A DNA stretch of 64,000 nucleotides from Streptomyces sp. NBC_01233 (GCF_035989305.1 NZ_CP108514.1:1-64000), one strand, 5' to 3'; counted from the stretch's first letter, positions 35,128 to 44,419 are shown. Numbers and translations: made by a program. Notes: generated from the letters alone by a model not told the origin.

Positions 35128-35798
35128 GGCCGCCCGGGCCGGGGGGCGCCCCCTCCCCCGTTCTGGAACGGCTCACTCGCCGTCGTCTGCCGTGACCTCG
35201 TCGCGACCTGAACCGAGGCTGACTGCCCCAGCGATCCCTGAACCGGGGAAGGCCCCATGCCCCGAGCCAACTCGGTCACTGAGGTTGCACGCCAAGTCGA
35301 GCCCCTGTCAGGCAGCTTCAGGCAAGAGGGAACCTCTGCGCAGCGCCCAGAGAGGCGCGCAGCGGCCGGCCGCCAGAGGGCCGTGGGGTCGAGGAATCCC
35401 GACGCCCTCGTGCCCCCGCACCGGGCGGACGCCGCGCGCAGGGGCGAGGGAAGAGCAGCGCTATGCGGCTGGCGGGGTGCAGCCCTTGCGCTCCGAGGAT
35501 TCCCGGCTGCTGAACTTCCAGCTGCCCGGCCGCAGCTCGGGATGTTTGCCGGACGCTGTCGTGATCAGAAGGTGTCGGCCAGGGCTCGGCGCGATCGGGG
35601 GGAAGAAGCCGTGGCACGGCTTCCGTCCCTCGGGGACGGTCGGGTCGCCGATCCGATGCGCACACCTCGCCCATCGCGATGCTGCCGGCCGGCCACGCCT
35701 CTCACGAGCATCGGGTCGTCGGCCTCGCGGTTGCTCTGCGGGCCGAAGTCCTCACCACGCGCGCCGCTTTCACCAGGTGCTCGGCGCGTGGTCTGTGG
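35128..35798. other. Gene-free region
   Basis: Frames here are Arg/Pro/Gly-rich on both strands, with no recognisable motif and no start with a ribosome binding site. I see nothing supportable. Confidence 0.45.
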
Positions 35799-36842
35799 TC
35801 AGCCGGCCACGGCCTCGATCAGGGAATACGGGGCGGCCTCCGCGAGCGGGGTGACCGACGTGACGCGCAGGGCCGCCCGGCGGCACACCTCCTCGAAGTC
35901 CGCGCGGGTGCGTTCCCTGCCGCCGACGTTCACCATCATGTTGAGGTCGCTCAGGTAGGTGCCCTCGTCCTCCGCGCCGACGGCCTCGGGAAGCACGGGC
36001 TCCACGATCAGAACGACGCCACCAGGCGGCAGCACCTGGCGGCAGTGGCGCAGGATCGTGACCGCCTGGGCGTCCGTCCAGTCGTGCAGGATGCTCTTCA
36101 CGAGGTACACGTCCGAGCCCTGCGGGACCGACTGGAAGAAGTCCCCGGCCATGAGGGAGCAGCGCTCCTCCAGCCCGTGCCGCGCCAGTGTCTCCGCAGC
36201 CTCTGCGAGGCCGTCGGCAGTATCGAAGACCACGCCGGCGAGACCCGGGTGCGCTTCGAGGACGGCGGCCAGGAGGGTGCCGCTGCCTCCACCGACGTCC
36301 GTGACCGAGGCGAACCGGCTGAAGTCGAAGGCCCGCGGCAGCACGGCGGCGGTCTCGGAGGCGACCTGGCTCATTGCCGCGTTGAAGTCCGTGGAGAGCT
36401 CGGGGTGCCGGGCGAGATGGCTGAAGAAGTCCGTGCCGAAGACGGAATCGAACGCGATCTCCCCCGTACGGACACTGCTCTCCAGGTGCTCCCAGGCGCG
36501 CACGATCGCCGGATCGGTGAACATGCGGACGAATGACGCGAGGGAGTCGGGGTGGCCGGGGCCGAGGAGCGCGCCCGCCGGGGTCACCGAGAACGTGTCG
36601 GGGGCGTGTTCCGCGAGCAGGCCGAGGGCGGTCAGGGCACGGAGCAGGCGTGCCATGGGCTGGTGTGCGGTCCCGGCTCCGACGGCCACCTCGGCAGCTG
36701 TGCGCGGCCCGTCGCCGATCAGTTCCACGACCTCCAGGCGGACCGCCGCGCGCAGGGTGTGCGCGGCCATGCTCCCGAACGCGAGCCGGACGACGAGCTC
36801 CCGGCCTGCCGCCGTCTGTGCTGCTCGGACCTCGGTGTTCAT
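35799..36842 (-). CDS. O-methyltransferase, plant/hydroxyneurosporene type
   Basis: 347 residues from ATG 36842, with GGAAGGAAG upstream. The dimerisation domain is TLRAAVRLEVVELIGDGPRT and TAHQPMARLLRALTALGLLA. The catalytic domain has the SAM motif VTDVGGGSGTLLAAVLEAHP, then DVYLVKSILHDWTDAQAVTI with the catalytic His, and CRQVLPPGGVVLIVEPVLPE. These are signatures of family 2 O-methyltransferases (antibiotic and isoflavone type). It follows the AraC gene on the same strand and may be controlled by it through the palindrome at 36871. Confidence 0.88.
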   Translation of the reverse strand: MNTEVRAAQTAAGRELVVRLAFGSMAAHTLRAAVRLEVVELIGDGPRTAAEVAVGAGTAHQPMARLLRALTALGLLAEHAPDTFSVTPAGALLGPGHPDSLASFVRMFTDPAIVRAWEHLESSVRTGEIAFDSVFGTDFFSHLARHPELSTDFNAAMSQVASETAAVLPRAFDFSRFASVTDVGGGSGTLLAAVLEAHPGLAGVVFDTADGLAEAAETLARHGLEERCSLMAGDFFQSVPQGSDVYLVKSILHDWTDAQAVTILRHCRQVLPPGGVVLIVEPVLPEAVGAEDEGTYLSDLNMMVNVGGRERTRADFEEVCRRAALRVTSVTPLAEAAPYSLIEAVAG

Positions 36843-36870
36843 CACCGGTCTTGCTTCCTTCCTTCGAGTC

Positions 36871-36889
36871 GACCGATCACCGATCGGTC
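36871..36889. promoter_or_regulatory. Operator-like palindrome upstream of the O-methyltransferase
   Basis: GACCGATC, spacer ACC, GATCGGTC, perfect arms, 29 bases upstream of the methyltransferase start and 14 bases past the AraC stop. The spacing suits a dimeric repressor, so a TetR-type regulator elsewhere is as likely as the adjacent AraC protein. Confidence 0.5.
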
Positions 36890-36902
36890 TGGATACGGAC
36901 AG

Positions 36903-37733
36903 TCAGGGCTCGGTGGACGCGGTCAGGCCGGCCAGTGCACCGGGCGTGCACCCGGCGAGGGCCTGGGCGTCGCGGTGAAGATGGGGCTGGTCGGCATATC
37001 CACATGCCACGGCAGCGTCGCCGGCGCGCTCGCCGGCGAGGAGCGCCCGGGCGGCGTGGTCGAAGCGGACGAGCATGGCGGCGCGCTTGGGGGTCAGGCC
37101 GACCTGGGAGCTGAACCTGGCCCAGAGCCGCTTGCGGCTCCATCCGCAGGACGCGGCAAGGTCGCCGACCCGCACTCGGCCCCGGCCGGCCACGATGGCG
37201 TCCCAGGCGGCGGCGACCTCGGCCGCCATGGGCGGGGCCCCCGCGGCCCTCCGTCTGAGGAATCCGTCCGTGAGCGCGAGGCGTTCCTGCCAGGATGCGG
37301 TGTCGGCCAACTGCTCGCGCAGCAGCCGGGCGTGCCGCCCCCAGAGGTCCTCGAGTCCGGTGATGGAGCCGTCCAGTTCGAGCGGGGAAACGCCCAGCAG
37401 GGTGTAGGCGGCCCGGGGGGACAACGCCACCTCGACGCATTCGACGCCCTCGCCGCGGATACGGGCCGGACCTGGCGACAGGGAGGCGACGAGACCCCTC
37501 AGTGGCCGGTGCCCGGAGGCGCTCTCCACCGTGACCGGGCCGGCTCCGAGCCCGATGACGACGATCACGGCGGGCTGCGGCAGCACCCGCATGTCCAGCC
37601 CGCTGCCCACAAGGTCCCGGAACCCGGCCATCCGTACGCCGTCGAGAGAGGTTCCGCCCAGAGGGCGGGCGACCTCCCAGCGGTCGTAAGCAGTGCGCTC
37701 CGGGGGCGTGTCCCCCGCGTCGTCTCTGGGCAT
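36903..37733 (-). CDS. AraC-family transcriptional regulator
   Basis: 276 residues from ATG 37733. The C-terminal double HTH reads RVRVGDLAASCGWSRKRLWA, FSSQVGLTPKRAAMLVRFDH and AGDAAVACGYADQPHLHRDA, followed by the usual FAG-like loop replaced by LAGCTPGAL. The N-terminal domain, LDMRVLPQPAVIVVIGLGAG onward, is an AraC-type sensor barrel. Likely activator of the downstream O-methyltransferase. The ribosome binding site GGAGG is very close to the ATG. Confidence 0.82.
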   Translation of the reverse strand: MPRDDAGDTPPERTAYDRWEVARPLGGTSLDGVRMAGFRDLVGSGLDMRVLPQPAVIVVIGLGAGPVTVESASGHRPLRGLVASLSPGPARIRGEGVECVEVALSPRAAYTLLGVSPLELDGSITGLEDLWGRHARLLREQLADTASWQERLALTDGFLRRRAAGAPPMAAEVAAAWDAIVAGRGRVRVGDLAASCGWSRKRLWARFSSQVGLTPKRAAMLVRFDHAARALLAGERAGDAAVACGYADQPHLHRDAQALAGCTPGALAGLTASTEP

Positions 37734-37959
37734 GCCTCCAGGCTCGCTGACATCGCAGGCCCTTGTCTTGGACAAAAGTTCCGCGGCCGTTCCGCGGTCC
37801 GGTCTGCCGTGTACGGGACGGATCGGGCTCAGGGCCAGCACACCGTCCCCTCCCCACGTCCCTGCCGACAGACCGGCCGGAGCCCGTTCGCGCACGTGCC
37901 CACACCGGGCGGCCCCAACAACCAGTGCGGTTGGGTACCGGGCCGCGCAACACAGCGCT

Positions 37960-38120
37960 GCTGGAGGGCGAGCCCCGGTTGCCGTCTGCGGCGGAGCGGG
38001 TGCGGCTGCGGGAGCCGGCGGGTGTCACGCAGGCCCGGCTCGCGGCCGCGTTGAAGTCGGCACCGCAGACGGTGAAGAACCGGGAGAACGGCCGCTCCGA
38101 GCCAAAGAGCCCCGACCAGC
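37960..38120 (+). pseudogene. XRE-type helix-turn-helix relic
   Basis: AERVRLREPAGVTQARLAAA and LKSAPQTVKNRENGRSEPK match a Cro/C1 DNA-binding domain as found in plasmid and integrative-element proteins. No start with a ribosome binding site precedes it, and after SEPK the frame becomes Gly/Pro-rich and ends in the IS256 region. Confidence 0.45.
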
Positions 38121-38131
38121 CGGGGGGGTGG

Positions 38132-38157
38132 GCTGGCCGGGGCCTGCCCCGGCCAGC
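38132..38157. terminator. Perfect 12-bp hairpin
   Basis: GCTGGCCGGGGC and GCCCCGGCCAGC with a two-base loop, followed by G-rich sequence rather than a T-run. It could terminate transcription into the IS256 region. Confidence 0.5.
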
Positions 38158-38321
38158 GGGGGGGTGCCGGCCGGGGGCATGCGGGGCGGAGCCGCAAGGG
38201 CCCTCACTTCACAGCGGATCCCCCGACTCCAGCCGAACCATCCTCGCAGGCGAACACCCACCAGGCCCGGCGGACACGCATCCTGGCCGATACCACGCGC
38301 ACGGACCGCGCCCGGGCCGGT

Positions 38322-39748
38322 CATGTCCCCCTTCGTGGTGTAGCCGATCACTCGGTGGGCGCGTTGGTGGCGTTGGGTGGTGCGGGGGCGCTTTTAGGGA
38401 GCTCGGTGGGGTAGATCTCGTCCATGCTTCCCTCGGGCAGGTAGCGGCGGGGGAAGGCGATCCATTCGTCGTGCAGTTCGAAGAGCACGGCTGTGACCAG
38501 TCGCAGGAGGGCGTCGTCGTTGGGGAAGACCTGGACGACGTCGGTGCGGCGCTTGATCTCGCGGTTGATCCGTTCGAGCGGGTTGGTGGACTGGATCTTC
38601 TTCCAGTGCCGTTCCGGGAAGGCCGCGAAGGCGGTCAGGTCGTCCTTGGCGTCCAGGAGCATCTGTTTGACCTTGGGGAACTGCTTGCCGAGCATCTCGG
38701 CGACGGTGTCGAGCTGGGTGCGGACCGCGTCCTGGGTGGGCTGGGCGAAGACTGTGCGGATGGTTGCGGCGACCATCTCGGTCGCCTCCTTCGGAATCAC
38801 CGCGAAGACATTTCGCAGGAAATGAACACGGCATCTCTGCCACGCGGCGCCGAGCATGACCTTGCGGATCGCCTTGACCAGGCCGGAATGGCTGTCGGAC
38901 AGGACCAGGCGGACCCCGGTCAGGCCGCGTTCGCGCAGGGAGCGCAGGAACTCGGCCCAGAACGCCTCGGTCTCGCTGTCGCCGACCATGACGCCCAGGA
39001 CCTCGCGGCCGCCGTCCTCGGTGATCCCGGTGGCGACGACCACGGCGCGAGAGACGATCTGGTGGTTCACGCGTGCCTTGCAGTAGGTGGCGTCCAGGTA
39101 CATGTAGGGGAAGCGGGTGTGGTCCAGCGGCCGGGTGCGGAAGGCGGTCAGCGGCTCGTCCAGGTCCGCGCAGATCCGGGAGACCTCGCTCTTGGAGATC
39201 CCGGTGTCCGCGCCCAGGGCCTTGACCAAGTCGTCCACCGACCGGGTGGACACGCCATGGACGTAGGCCTCCACGATGACCGCGTACAGGGCCTGGTCGA
39301 TCCGGCGCCGGCGCTCCAGCAGGCTGGGGAAGAAGCTTCCGGCGCGCAGTTTGGGGATGGCCAGCTCCAGGTCGCCGGCCTGGGTGGTGAGCGTCTTCTC
39401 GCGGTGCCCGTTGCGCAAGGCGGTACGGGCCTCGGTGTGCTCGTTCCAGCCGGCACCGATGTGGGCAGCGGCCTCGGCCTCGATCAGCTCCTGCAGCATC
39501 CGCTCGGCGATGCCGCGGACGAGTTCGAGTCCGTCTGCCGAGCGTAGTGACTCCAGCAGGCGTAATAGGTCAGACTGGGACAGGGCCACCTCGCACCTCC
39601 GTTGTTGAACTGGCCGTTCAATACGGAGAGTTGCATGGTGGCCCACCTCATGCGCAGAGAGCGCGAGCCCTCCGCGGGTGTGCGCCCGGCGAGCAAGCCC
39701 GCGCACACCTCACCCTTGATCGGCTACACCACGTGGCGGGACGCCATC
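38322..39748 (-). mobile_element. IS256-family insertion sequence
   Basis: CGTGGTGTAGCCGATCA at 38334-38350 is repeated inverted at 39717-39733, with imperfect pairing nine bases further out on each side. CCCGGGCCGGT occurs at 38311-38321 and again at 39749-39759. This could be the target duplication, though 11 bp is longer than the usual 8-9 and its distance from the matched ends is unequal. Confidence 0.75.
38348..39589 (-). CDS. IS256-family (mutator) transposase
   Basis: 413 residues from GTG 39589, six bases after GGAGGT. RNGHREKTLTTQAGDLELAI PKLRAG is the N-terminal signature. Catalytic region: YLDATYCKARVNHQIVSRAV, VLSDSHSGLVKAIRKVML, and the mutator motif with WQRCRVHFLRNVFAVIPK. E of STNPLERINREIKRRTDVVQ is the third acidic residue. 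Full length. Confidence 0.93.
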   Translation of the reverse strand: MALSQSDLLRLLESLRSADGLELVRGIAERMLQELIEAEAAAHIGAGWNEHTEARTALRNGHREKTLTTQAGDLELAIPKLRAGSFFPSLLERRRRIDQALYAVIVEAYVHGVSTRSVDDLVKALGADTGISKSEVSRICADLDEPLTAFRTRPLDHTRFPYMYLDATYCKARVNHQIVSRAVVVATGITEDGGREVLGVMVGDSETEAFWAEFLRSLRERGLTGVRLVLSDSHSGLVKAIRKVMLGAAWQRCRVHFLRNVFAVIPKEATEMVAATIRTVFAQPTQDAVRTQLDTVAEMLGKQFPKVKQMLLDAKDDLTAFAAFPERHWKKIQSTNPLERINREIKRRTDVVQVFPNDDALLRLVTAVLFELHDEWIAFPRRYLPEGSMDEIYPTELPKSAPAPPNATNAPTE

Positions 39749-39759
39749 CCCGGGCCGGT

Positions 39760-39905
39760 AAAGGGCGGGGAGGTCGTAGACCTTGGTGCCGAGGATCTGA
39801 CGGTAGGGGTCGAAGGGGTTGTGCTGCCCGGGAGAGTTGTCGGGCAGGCTGCTGCGGAGTCTGCGGTAGAGGGTGGTCTTGGCATCGGCTTCAGTGAGGA
39901 TCTGT
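39760..39905 (-). pseudogene. Unidentified coding relic beside IS256
   Basis: The leftward frame reads AGQILTEADAKTTLYRRLRS, SLPDNSPGQHNPFDPYRQIL and GTKVYDLPALY, coherent protein-like text ending in the IS256 flank. I cannot name the parent family. Another frame to its right (LLAPTTGLRWRDLQTW) recalls an integrase segment. 39910-40099 shows no intact gene. Confidence 0.35.
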
Positions 39906-40099
39906 CCTGCTACCAGGTCTGGAGGTCCCGCCAGCGCAGGCCCGTGGTCGGGGCAAGGAGACCCGCAAGACGCTGGAGGCCCGGCAGCAGGCCGAGGCCG
40001 GCCACGCGGCCCGGGTACACCGGGGCGTCTGACACGCGTACGCCGCCCCGACCCCCGGACCGGATCAGGTCCGGGGGTGTGGTGTCAGCCCTTTCGGTG

Positions 40100-41035
40100 T
40101 CAGCCCCTGCGACGGCGGTTCCGGGCGACGATCGCGCGGGTGACCACGGGCGGGAGCAGATCCTTGGCCAGCTTGCGCCAGCGGACACCGGGCCTGCGCG
40201 CGGCGGCGGGAGCGGGGACCGGCGCCGGCTCCGCCCGCGGCGTGGGGTGTAGCGGCTGCGGGGGCACCGGCGCGACCACGCCCTGGTCCCCGATGCGTAC
40301 CAGGGGGCGGCCGTCGATCACGTCCACGCCGTGCCAGAGGTCGGTGCGCTCCTCCAACCACGCGAGCAGTGCCGCCTGGTGGGGCGCCGGGTCGCCCCAG
40401 GTTGCGTAGAGCTTCGAGGCCGAGACGCAGATCGGGTGCAGTTCGCCCGTGACCACGGCGGTCCAGACGGCGGCCGCGACGCCGGGGCAGTGCTCGGAGC
40501 GGTAGTCGTCGAAGACCACCACGGCATCCGGGGTCGCGACGAGACGCGAGGACGCGATGTCCGTGACGACGTGCTCGTAGAGGTGCGAGGCGTCGACGTG
40601 CACGAATCGGCAGCTCGTCGGCTTGACCCGGTCGGCGACGACCGAGGTGGGGGCTTGGATCAGCGTCGGCAGCGCCTCGTGGAAGGCCAGGTAGTTCGTC
40701 TCGAAGCCGCGCCGCGTGAGCGTGGGATAGGAGCTGCGGTTCTCCGCGACGTTGGAGTCGTCCGTCGCGGGCGAGTCGAAGAGGTCGCAGACGGTGAACT
40801 CCTCACCGGGCCGGAGGTACCGTCCGAGGAAGATCGCGCTCTTCCCCATGAAGGCACCGAGCTCCAGCAAGTCGCCCGGCTGCCCCTCACCGCTGTTCTG
40901 ACGTGTCAGGAACCAGTCGAAGAGCACCTGGTCGTACGCCGAGAACCACCCTTTGACCTCGCCGTACGTGGTGGGGACGAGCGGGGCCGGCTCACCGTCG
41001 GGGGTCGTGACGGAAGCTTGTGAAACGTGCGACAC
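40100..41035 (-). CDS. Class I SAM methyltransferase (Methyltransf_24 / hydroxylase-like)
   Basis: 311 residues from GTG 41035; GGAGGA lies ten bases upstream. LLELGAFMGKSAIFLGRYLR is motif I, EFTVCDLFDSPATDDSNVAE follows, and CRFVHVDASHLYEHVVTDIA with VVVFDDYRSEHCPGVAAAVW give the D-x-SH motif of macrocin and cephalosporin-hydroxylase-like methyltransferases. Residues after 240 are Pro/Ala-rich with a basic end (RWRKLAKDLLPPVV, ARNRRRRG). Substrate probably a small molecule or sugar. No partner enzymes are adjacent. Confidence 0.82.
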   Translation of the reverse strand: MSHVSQASVTTPDGEPAPLVPTTYGEVKGWFSAYDQVLFDWFLTRQNSGEGQPGDLLELGAFMGKSAIFLGRYLRPGEEFTVCDLFDSPATDDSNVAENRSSYPTLTRRGFETNYLAFHEALPTLIQAPTSVVADRVKPTSCRFVHVDASHLYEHVVTDIASSRLVATPDAVVVFDDYRSEHCPGVAAAVWTAVVTGELHPICVSASKLYATWGDPAPHQAALLAWLEERTDLWHGVDVIDGRPLVRIGDQGVVAPVPPQPLHPTPRAEPAPVPAPAAARRPGVRWRKLAKDLLPPVVTRAIVARNRRRRG

Positions 41036-41176
41036 GAAGAGTCATCCTCCAGCGGAGTGGCATCGGTTTTCACGCTGATACCCGGCCGGGTAACGGAACC
41101 CTAAGCCCTGGGCGGACGTGTGACGAGACGTGAGCGGAATCGACCTGTGATTCCTGCCCGGCGCACCCCGTGCGCT

Positions 41177-41390
41177 CATACCTCGGTCCAGCGGCGCAGC
41201 CGCTCGATGGCGGCGCCCGGACGCGCCGGGTCCGGGCGGCGGTCGCGAGCAGGGACAGCGCCTCGTACCCGTCCAGGTGCCGGACGGCGGTGCGCGGGCG
41301 CCAGTCGGACGCCTCGGTGAGCTGCTCGGGGGACCAGAGCTCGCCGCGGGTGATGACCTGGGCAACGCCGGCCCGCTGTGTAGGCCGGGC
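41177..41390 (-). pseudogene. Short frameshifted relic
   Basis: AQVITRGELWSPEQLTEASD, WRPRTAVRHLDGYEALSLLA, then a frame change near 41235 to PGAAIERLRRWTEV and a stop at 41177-41179. Family not recognised. Confidence 0.35.
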
Positions 41391-41439
41391 TCATGGACGG
41401 ACAGCGCGAATGCCTCGAAAACACCTCGGCTTCCAACCC

Positions 41440-41690
41440 ATGGCGCCGGAGCAGAAGACCCCCGCCACGGCGCGCAAGGGCGGCTCAGGGGCCTTCGAGC
41501 GGGGCGCAGCCGCCCTCGCCCAATGCACCGCCCGTACCAGCTCGGTGACCGTTCCCAGGAGCTCACGTAGAAGTCCTGGAGGACGGGAGCGAGGTCAAGC
41601 TCGGCATCTGGCTCACCAACACCAGGAGCAGGCGCGCCAGACTCACCACGGAACGGCTGAAAGTGCTGGCGGTCGCTGCGGGTGAGTACG
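41440..41690 (+). pseudogene. Relic of a helicase-associated domain, paralogue of the telomeric helicase
   Basis: GAFERGAAALAQCTARTSSV TVPRSSR aligns with QAFQRGLAALAQWVEREGTD RPVPRAHG of the gene at 1187-3856. In a second frame, EVKLGIWLTNTRSRRARLTT ERLKVL aligns with VIVKLGVWVSNTKTRRDKLT QEQLDAL. So it is the C-terminal helicase-associated repeat of a second TtrA-like gene, frameshifted once, with the helicase core missing. Confidence 0.7.
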
Positions 41691-41758
41691 CGTACTCATG
41701 CGCCCGTGTCCGGCCGGGAGCGAGGGTAGGCCTCGGAACCGATGGGACGGGGGCGGGG

Positions 41759-42535
41759 ATGGGACGGACGAGGGGACCCAGGAGGCGCCTGGCGGGCATC
41801 GTGGCAGCACTCGGTGCGGCGGCCCTGACGAGCGGCTGCTCCACGCTGCCCGATGACGGGGAGCTGCGCGCCATGGCCACTACCGCCGGGGCGCAGCACA
41901 AGCGGGATGCCGAGGAGGTGAGGCTCCGCGCGCTGCTGGGCCGCTTCGACGGGATCGAGGGGCTGCGCCCGGGCTTCACGGTGGTCTCGGACGTGTGTAC
42001 CGGGCCGAGTGACGGGGGCTTCAAGGAGGAGGCCACCGTCCACCTGATGTCCTGTTCGATGAGCGCGGATGCCGTGTACGGGGTCGAGGGTGACATCACC
42101 GAGGTCCTGCGCCGCATCGGCGCCTCGGGCATCACCACCTGGTCGAAGAACGTCAACGGCCCCGGGAGCGCCTCGGGAGGATCCCTGGACTACGCGCTGA
42201 TGTACCACCAGCAGCAAGGCGTGTTCCCCCAGGAGTCGGGCGGGCTCCTGATGCCGGCGCCGTACCTGAAGTCCGAGGCCGGGGACCTGTCCGTCGGCTG
42301 GGACTATCCGCCTCTGCCCGGCAACCCGCCGCAGTCGGGCCAGGTCGCGGACGATCACTCATGCCCGGCCGACATCATCCCGATCCCGTACTCCCGCTGC
42401 GCCACCGACCCGGCCCGGCCGCCGTCCATCGCGGACCTCCGCGCCCGGTACGGAACGGTCCTCAGGGTGTCGACGGGCTCCGGCAGTCACAGGCCCTATC
42501 TCACCGTGCCCCGCCCCGGGGACAGGACAGGCTGA
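41759..42535 (+). CDS. Lipoprotein of unknown function
   Basis: 258 residues from ATG 41759. GRTRGPRRRLAGIVAALGAA ALTSGC is a lipoprotein signal with lipobox LTSGC; the mature protein begins CSTLPDDGELR. The body has FTVVSDVCTGPSDGGFKEEA, HLMSCSMSADAVYGVEGDIT and two late Cys (SCPADIIPIPYSRCATDP), suggesting disulfides. Probably a surface protein in the membrane outer leaflet. Confidence 0.75.
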   Translation: MGRTRGPRRRLAGIVAALGAAALTSGCSTLPDDGELRAMATTAGAQHKRDAEEVRLRALLGRFDGIEGLRPGFTVVSDVCTGPSDGGFKEEATVHLMSCSMSADAVYGVEGDITEVLRRIGASGITTWSKNVNGPGSASGGSLDYALMYHQQQGVFPQESGGLLMPAPYLKSEAGDLSVGWDYPPLPGNPPQSGQVADDHSCPADIIPIPYSRCATDPARPPSIADLRARYGTVLRVSTGSGSHRPYLTVPRPGDRTG

Positions 42536-43184
42536 GGGCGGTCCACGGACATCGTCGGCCTGGTCCACGAGAACGGGTTCCGGCGGTCCGCGGCTGTGCA
42601 CCACACCTGCATGCGGGTGGCGGGCAGTGGCCACGGGCGGGAGCCGACCAGGAGGCCCGCTTCGTGCTCCGGCAGGACGTCCGAGATCATCGGCACTCTC
42701 TGGGAGTGCGCGGCCGGGTACGCCTTCGGCTGTTCCAGGGCGCGGGCACGGTCGCCGAGATCGAGATCACGGGGACTTTCAGGCCCTCGGGCAGGGGCCC
42801 CAGGAGCGCTTGGGGGCCGTGCCCGCGGACGCAGCCCGCGGACCACCGGCTTCCCGCACCGGCTGCTCGGCAGGTGCGGCATCCGGATCCCGGCCACCCC
42901 GCCCCGCACCCGACCGGCGGCGCATGACGATCACCGTGTGCCGCACCTGTGCCCGAGAGCGCCACGGACGGCCCCGTCGCGCCCCTCGGATAGGTGACGC
43001 GAGGGTCCATGGTGAGCCGGGAGTGGTGGACCACCACCTGCGGCCGGTGACGGGCCGGGAGCGCCGGTATGTCAAGCCCCGAGTTTCCGTGGCGTGACCC
43101 GGGCCCGTGCCGGGCATCCGGGCGAGAGTCCGGCTGTCACGTCGGCGCGTGTTGGCCGGTCGATCGGTATGGCAGGGCCGGGAG
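42536..43184. other. Gene-free or heavily eroded region
   Basis: Open frames exist on both strands but change character every 50 codons and none carries a known motif. Leftward text such as GSRPWPLPATRMQVWCTAAD suggests old coding sequence. I do not support a gene. Confidence 0.4.
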
Positions 43185-43850
43185 TCAGGACGGCTTGGGG
43201 GCGAGCGACGCGGCAGCCTCCCAGGCGAACCCGTCCGGGTCGGTGAAGGTGTCGGCGGTGCTGCCGAGGACGATGCGGTGCGAGCCGGTGCCGTCGGCGG
43301 GGACGCCGAGGTCCTTGGCCAGGGCGCGGCGTTTGTACAGCGCCAGCTTGACGGGGCTGGACTGACCGGGGGCGAACTCGGCGTACTTGCCGCCGACGCT
43401 CTTGGCCACGGTCAGGCCCCGGCTGGCGTAGAACTGCTTGGTGGCCTTCACGTCCTCGACGCCGATCAGCAGGACGATCTCGTCGATCTCGCGGGTGGCG
43501 GGGCCGGTGTCCTTCTTCGCCGAGGTCGCGATCTTCCAGATCGTCCCGTCCGGGGCCTGGACGACGCCGCTGTAGCCCCACAGCGACTTCGTGGCGGGCT
43601 TCAGGACCGTGGCGCCGGCGTCCACGGCGGCGTCGACGAAGCCGTCGACGGTGGCCGGCCCGGACACGGTGAGCGCCAGGGTGAAGCCACGGAATCCGGT
43701 GGAGTGCGCCTCGGACGCCCGCAGGCGTATGTACGTGTCCACGCCGAAGTCGCTGTAGAAGCGGCGGGCGGCCTCGGGGTCGGCCACCTCAAGGGTGACG
43801 GACGCGAGAGAGGGGTTGGCTGCGGTGGAAGCGGTGGTTGCCATGACCAT
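43185..43850 (-). CDS. VOC-superfamily protein with two glyoxalase modules
   Basis: 221 residues. ASVTLEVADPEAARRFYSDF, VVQAPDGTIWKIATSAKK, EIDEIVLLIGVEDVKATKQF YASRG and TFTDPDGFAWEAAASLAPK show two VOC halves. The ATG at 43850 overlaps the stop of the upstream AraC gene (TGATG), so the two are translationally coupled and probably co-regulated. Substrate unknown. Confidence 0.82.
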   Translation of the reverse strand: MVMATTASTAANPSLASVTLEVADPEAARRFYSDFGVDTYIRLRASEAHSTGFRGFTLALTVSGPATVDGFVDAAVDAGATVLKPATKSLWGYSGVVQAPDGTIWKIATSAKKDTGPATREIDEIVLLIGVEDVKATKQFYASRGLTVAKSVGGKYAEFAPGQSSPVKLALYKRRALAKDLGVPADGTGSHRIVLGSTADTFTDPDGFAWEAAASLAPKPS

Positions 43851-44371
43851 CACGCTAGGGGCTGTGCGGTGGCCGGGGCTTCTCGATTCCTGACCGGTCT
43901 TGAGACTTGCTTCGCCACGCACGCCGGCATCCCCTCTACCTTGATCGCCGACCCCTCATCGCGGGCCGTACCCGCAGCATCGGCATGGTCGGCCGCGGTA
44001 TCCGCGGCCTGGCGCCGGAAGGCTCCGGGCGGCATGCCGACCAGCTCGGTGAAGCGGGTGGTGAACGTTCCCAGCGACGCGCAGCCGACCGCGAAGCAGA
44101 CCTCGGTGACGCTGAGGTCGCCCCGCCGCAGCAGCGCCGTCGCCCTCTCGATGCGACGCGTCATCAGGTACGCGTACGGCGACTCACCGTAGGCGGCCCG
44201 GAACTGCCGACTCAGGTGCCCGGCGGACATGTTCACATCGTGGGCGAGCGCCTCCACGTTCAACGGCTGTGCGTATTCCCTGTCGATCCGGTCGCGGACG
44301 CGGCGCAGGCGCGCGAGATCAGCCAGGCGCTGCGCCTGGACGCGTGCACGCCGCCATTCAGGTTTGCACAT
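43850..44371 (-). CDS. Short AraC-family regulator
   Basis: 173 residues, ATG 44371 six bases after GGGGAGG. RDRIDREYAQPLNVEALAHD VNMSAGHLSRQFRAAYGESP is the first HTH, and RATALLRRGDLSVTEVCFAV GCASLGTFTTRFTELVGMPP the second. There is only the DNA-binding domain plus a 40-residue tail, so the effector is not bound by a classical sensor domain. It is cotranscribed with the VOC gene downstream. Confidence 0.85.
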   Translation of the reverse strand: MCKPEWRRARVQAQRLADLARLRRVRDRIDREYAQPLNVEALAHDVNMSAGHLSRQFRAAYGESPYAYLMTRRIERATALLRRGDLSVTEVCFAVGCASLGTFTTRFTELVGMPPGAFRRQAADTAADHADAAGTARDEGSAIKVEGMPACVAKQVSRPVRNREAPATAQPLA

Positions 44372-44419
44372 GAGGACCCTCCCCTTCGTTTTTCGTCTTC
44401 CATTTCCATCGGCGTCTTC

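Noticed and set aside
35257..35958. Rightward open frames before the O-methyltransferase
   Set aside because: No motifs and no good start; they run antisense to the methyltransferase at their end.
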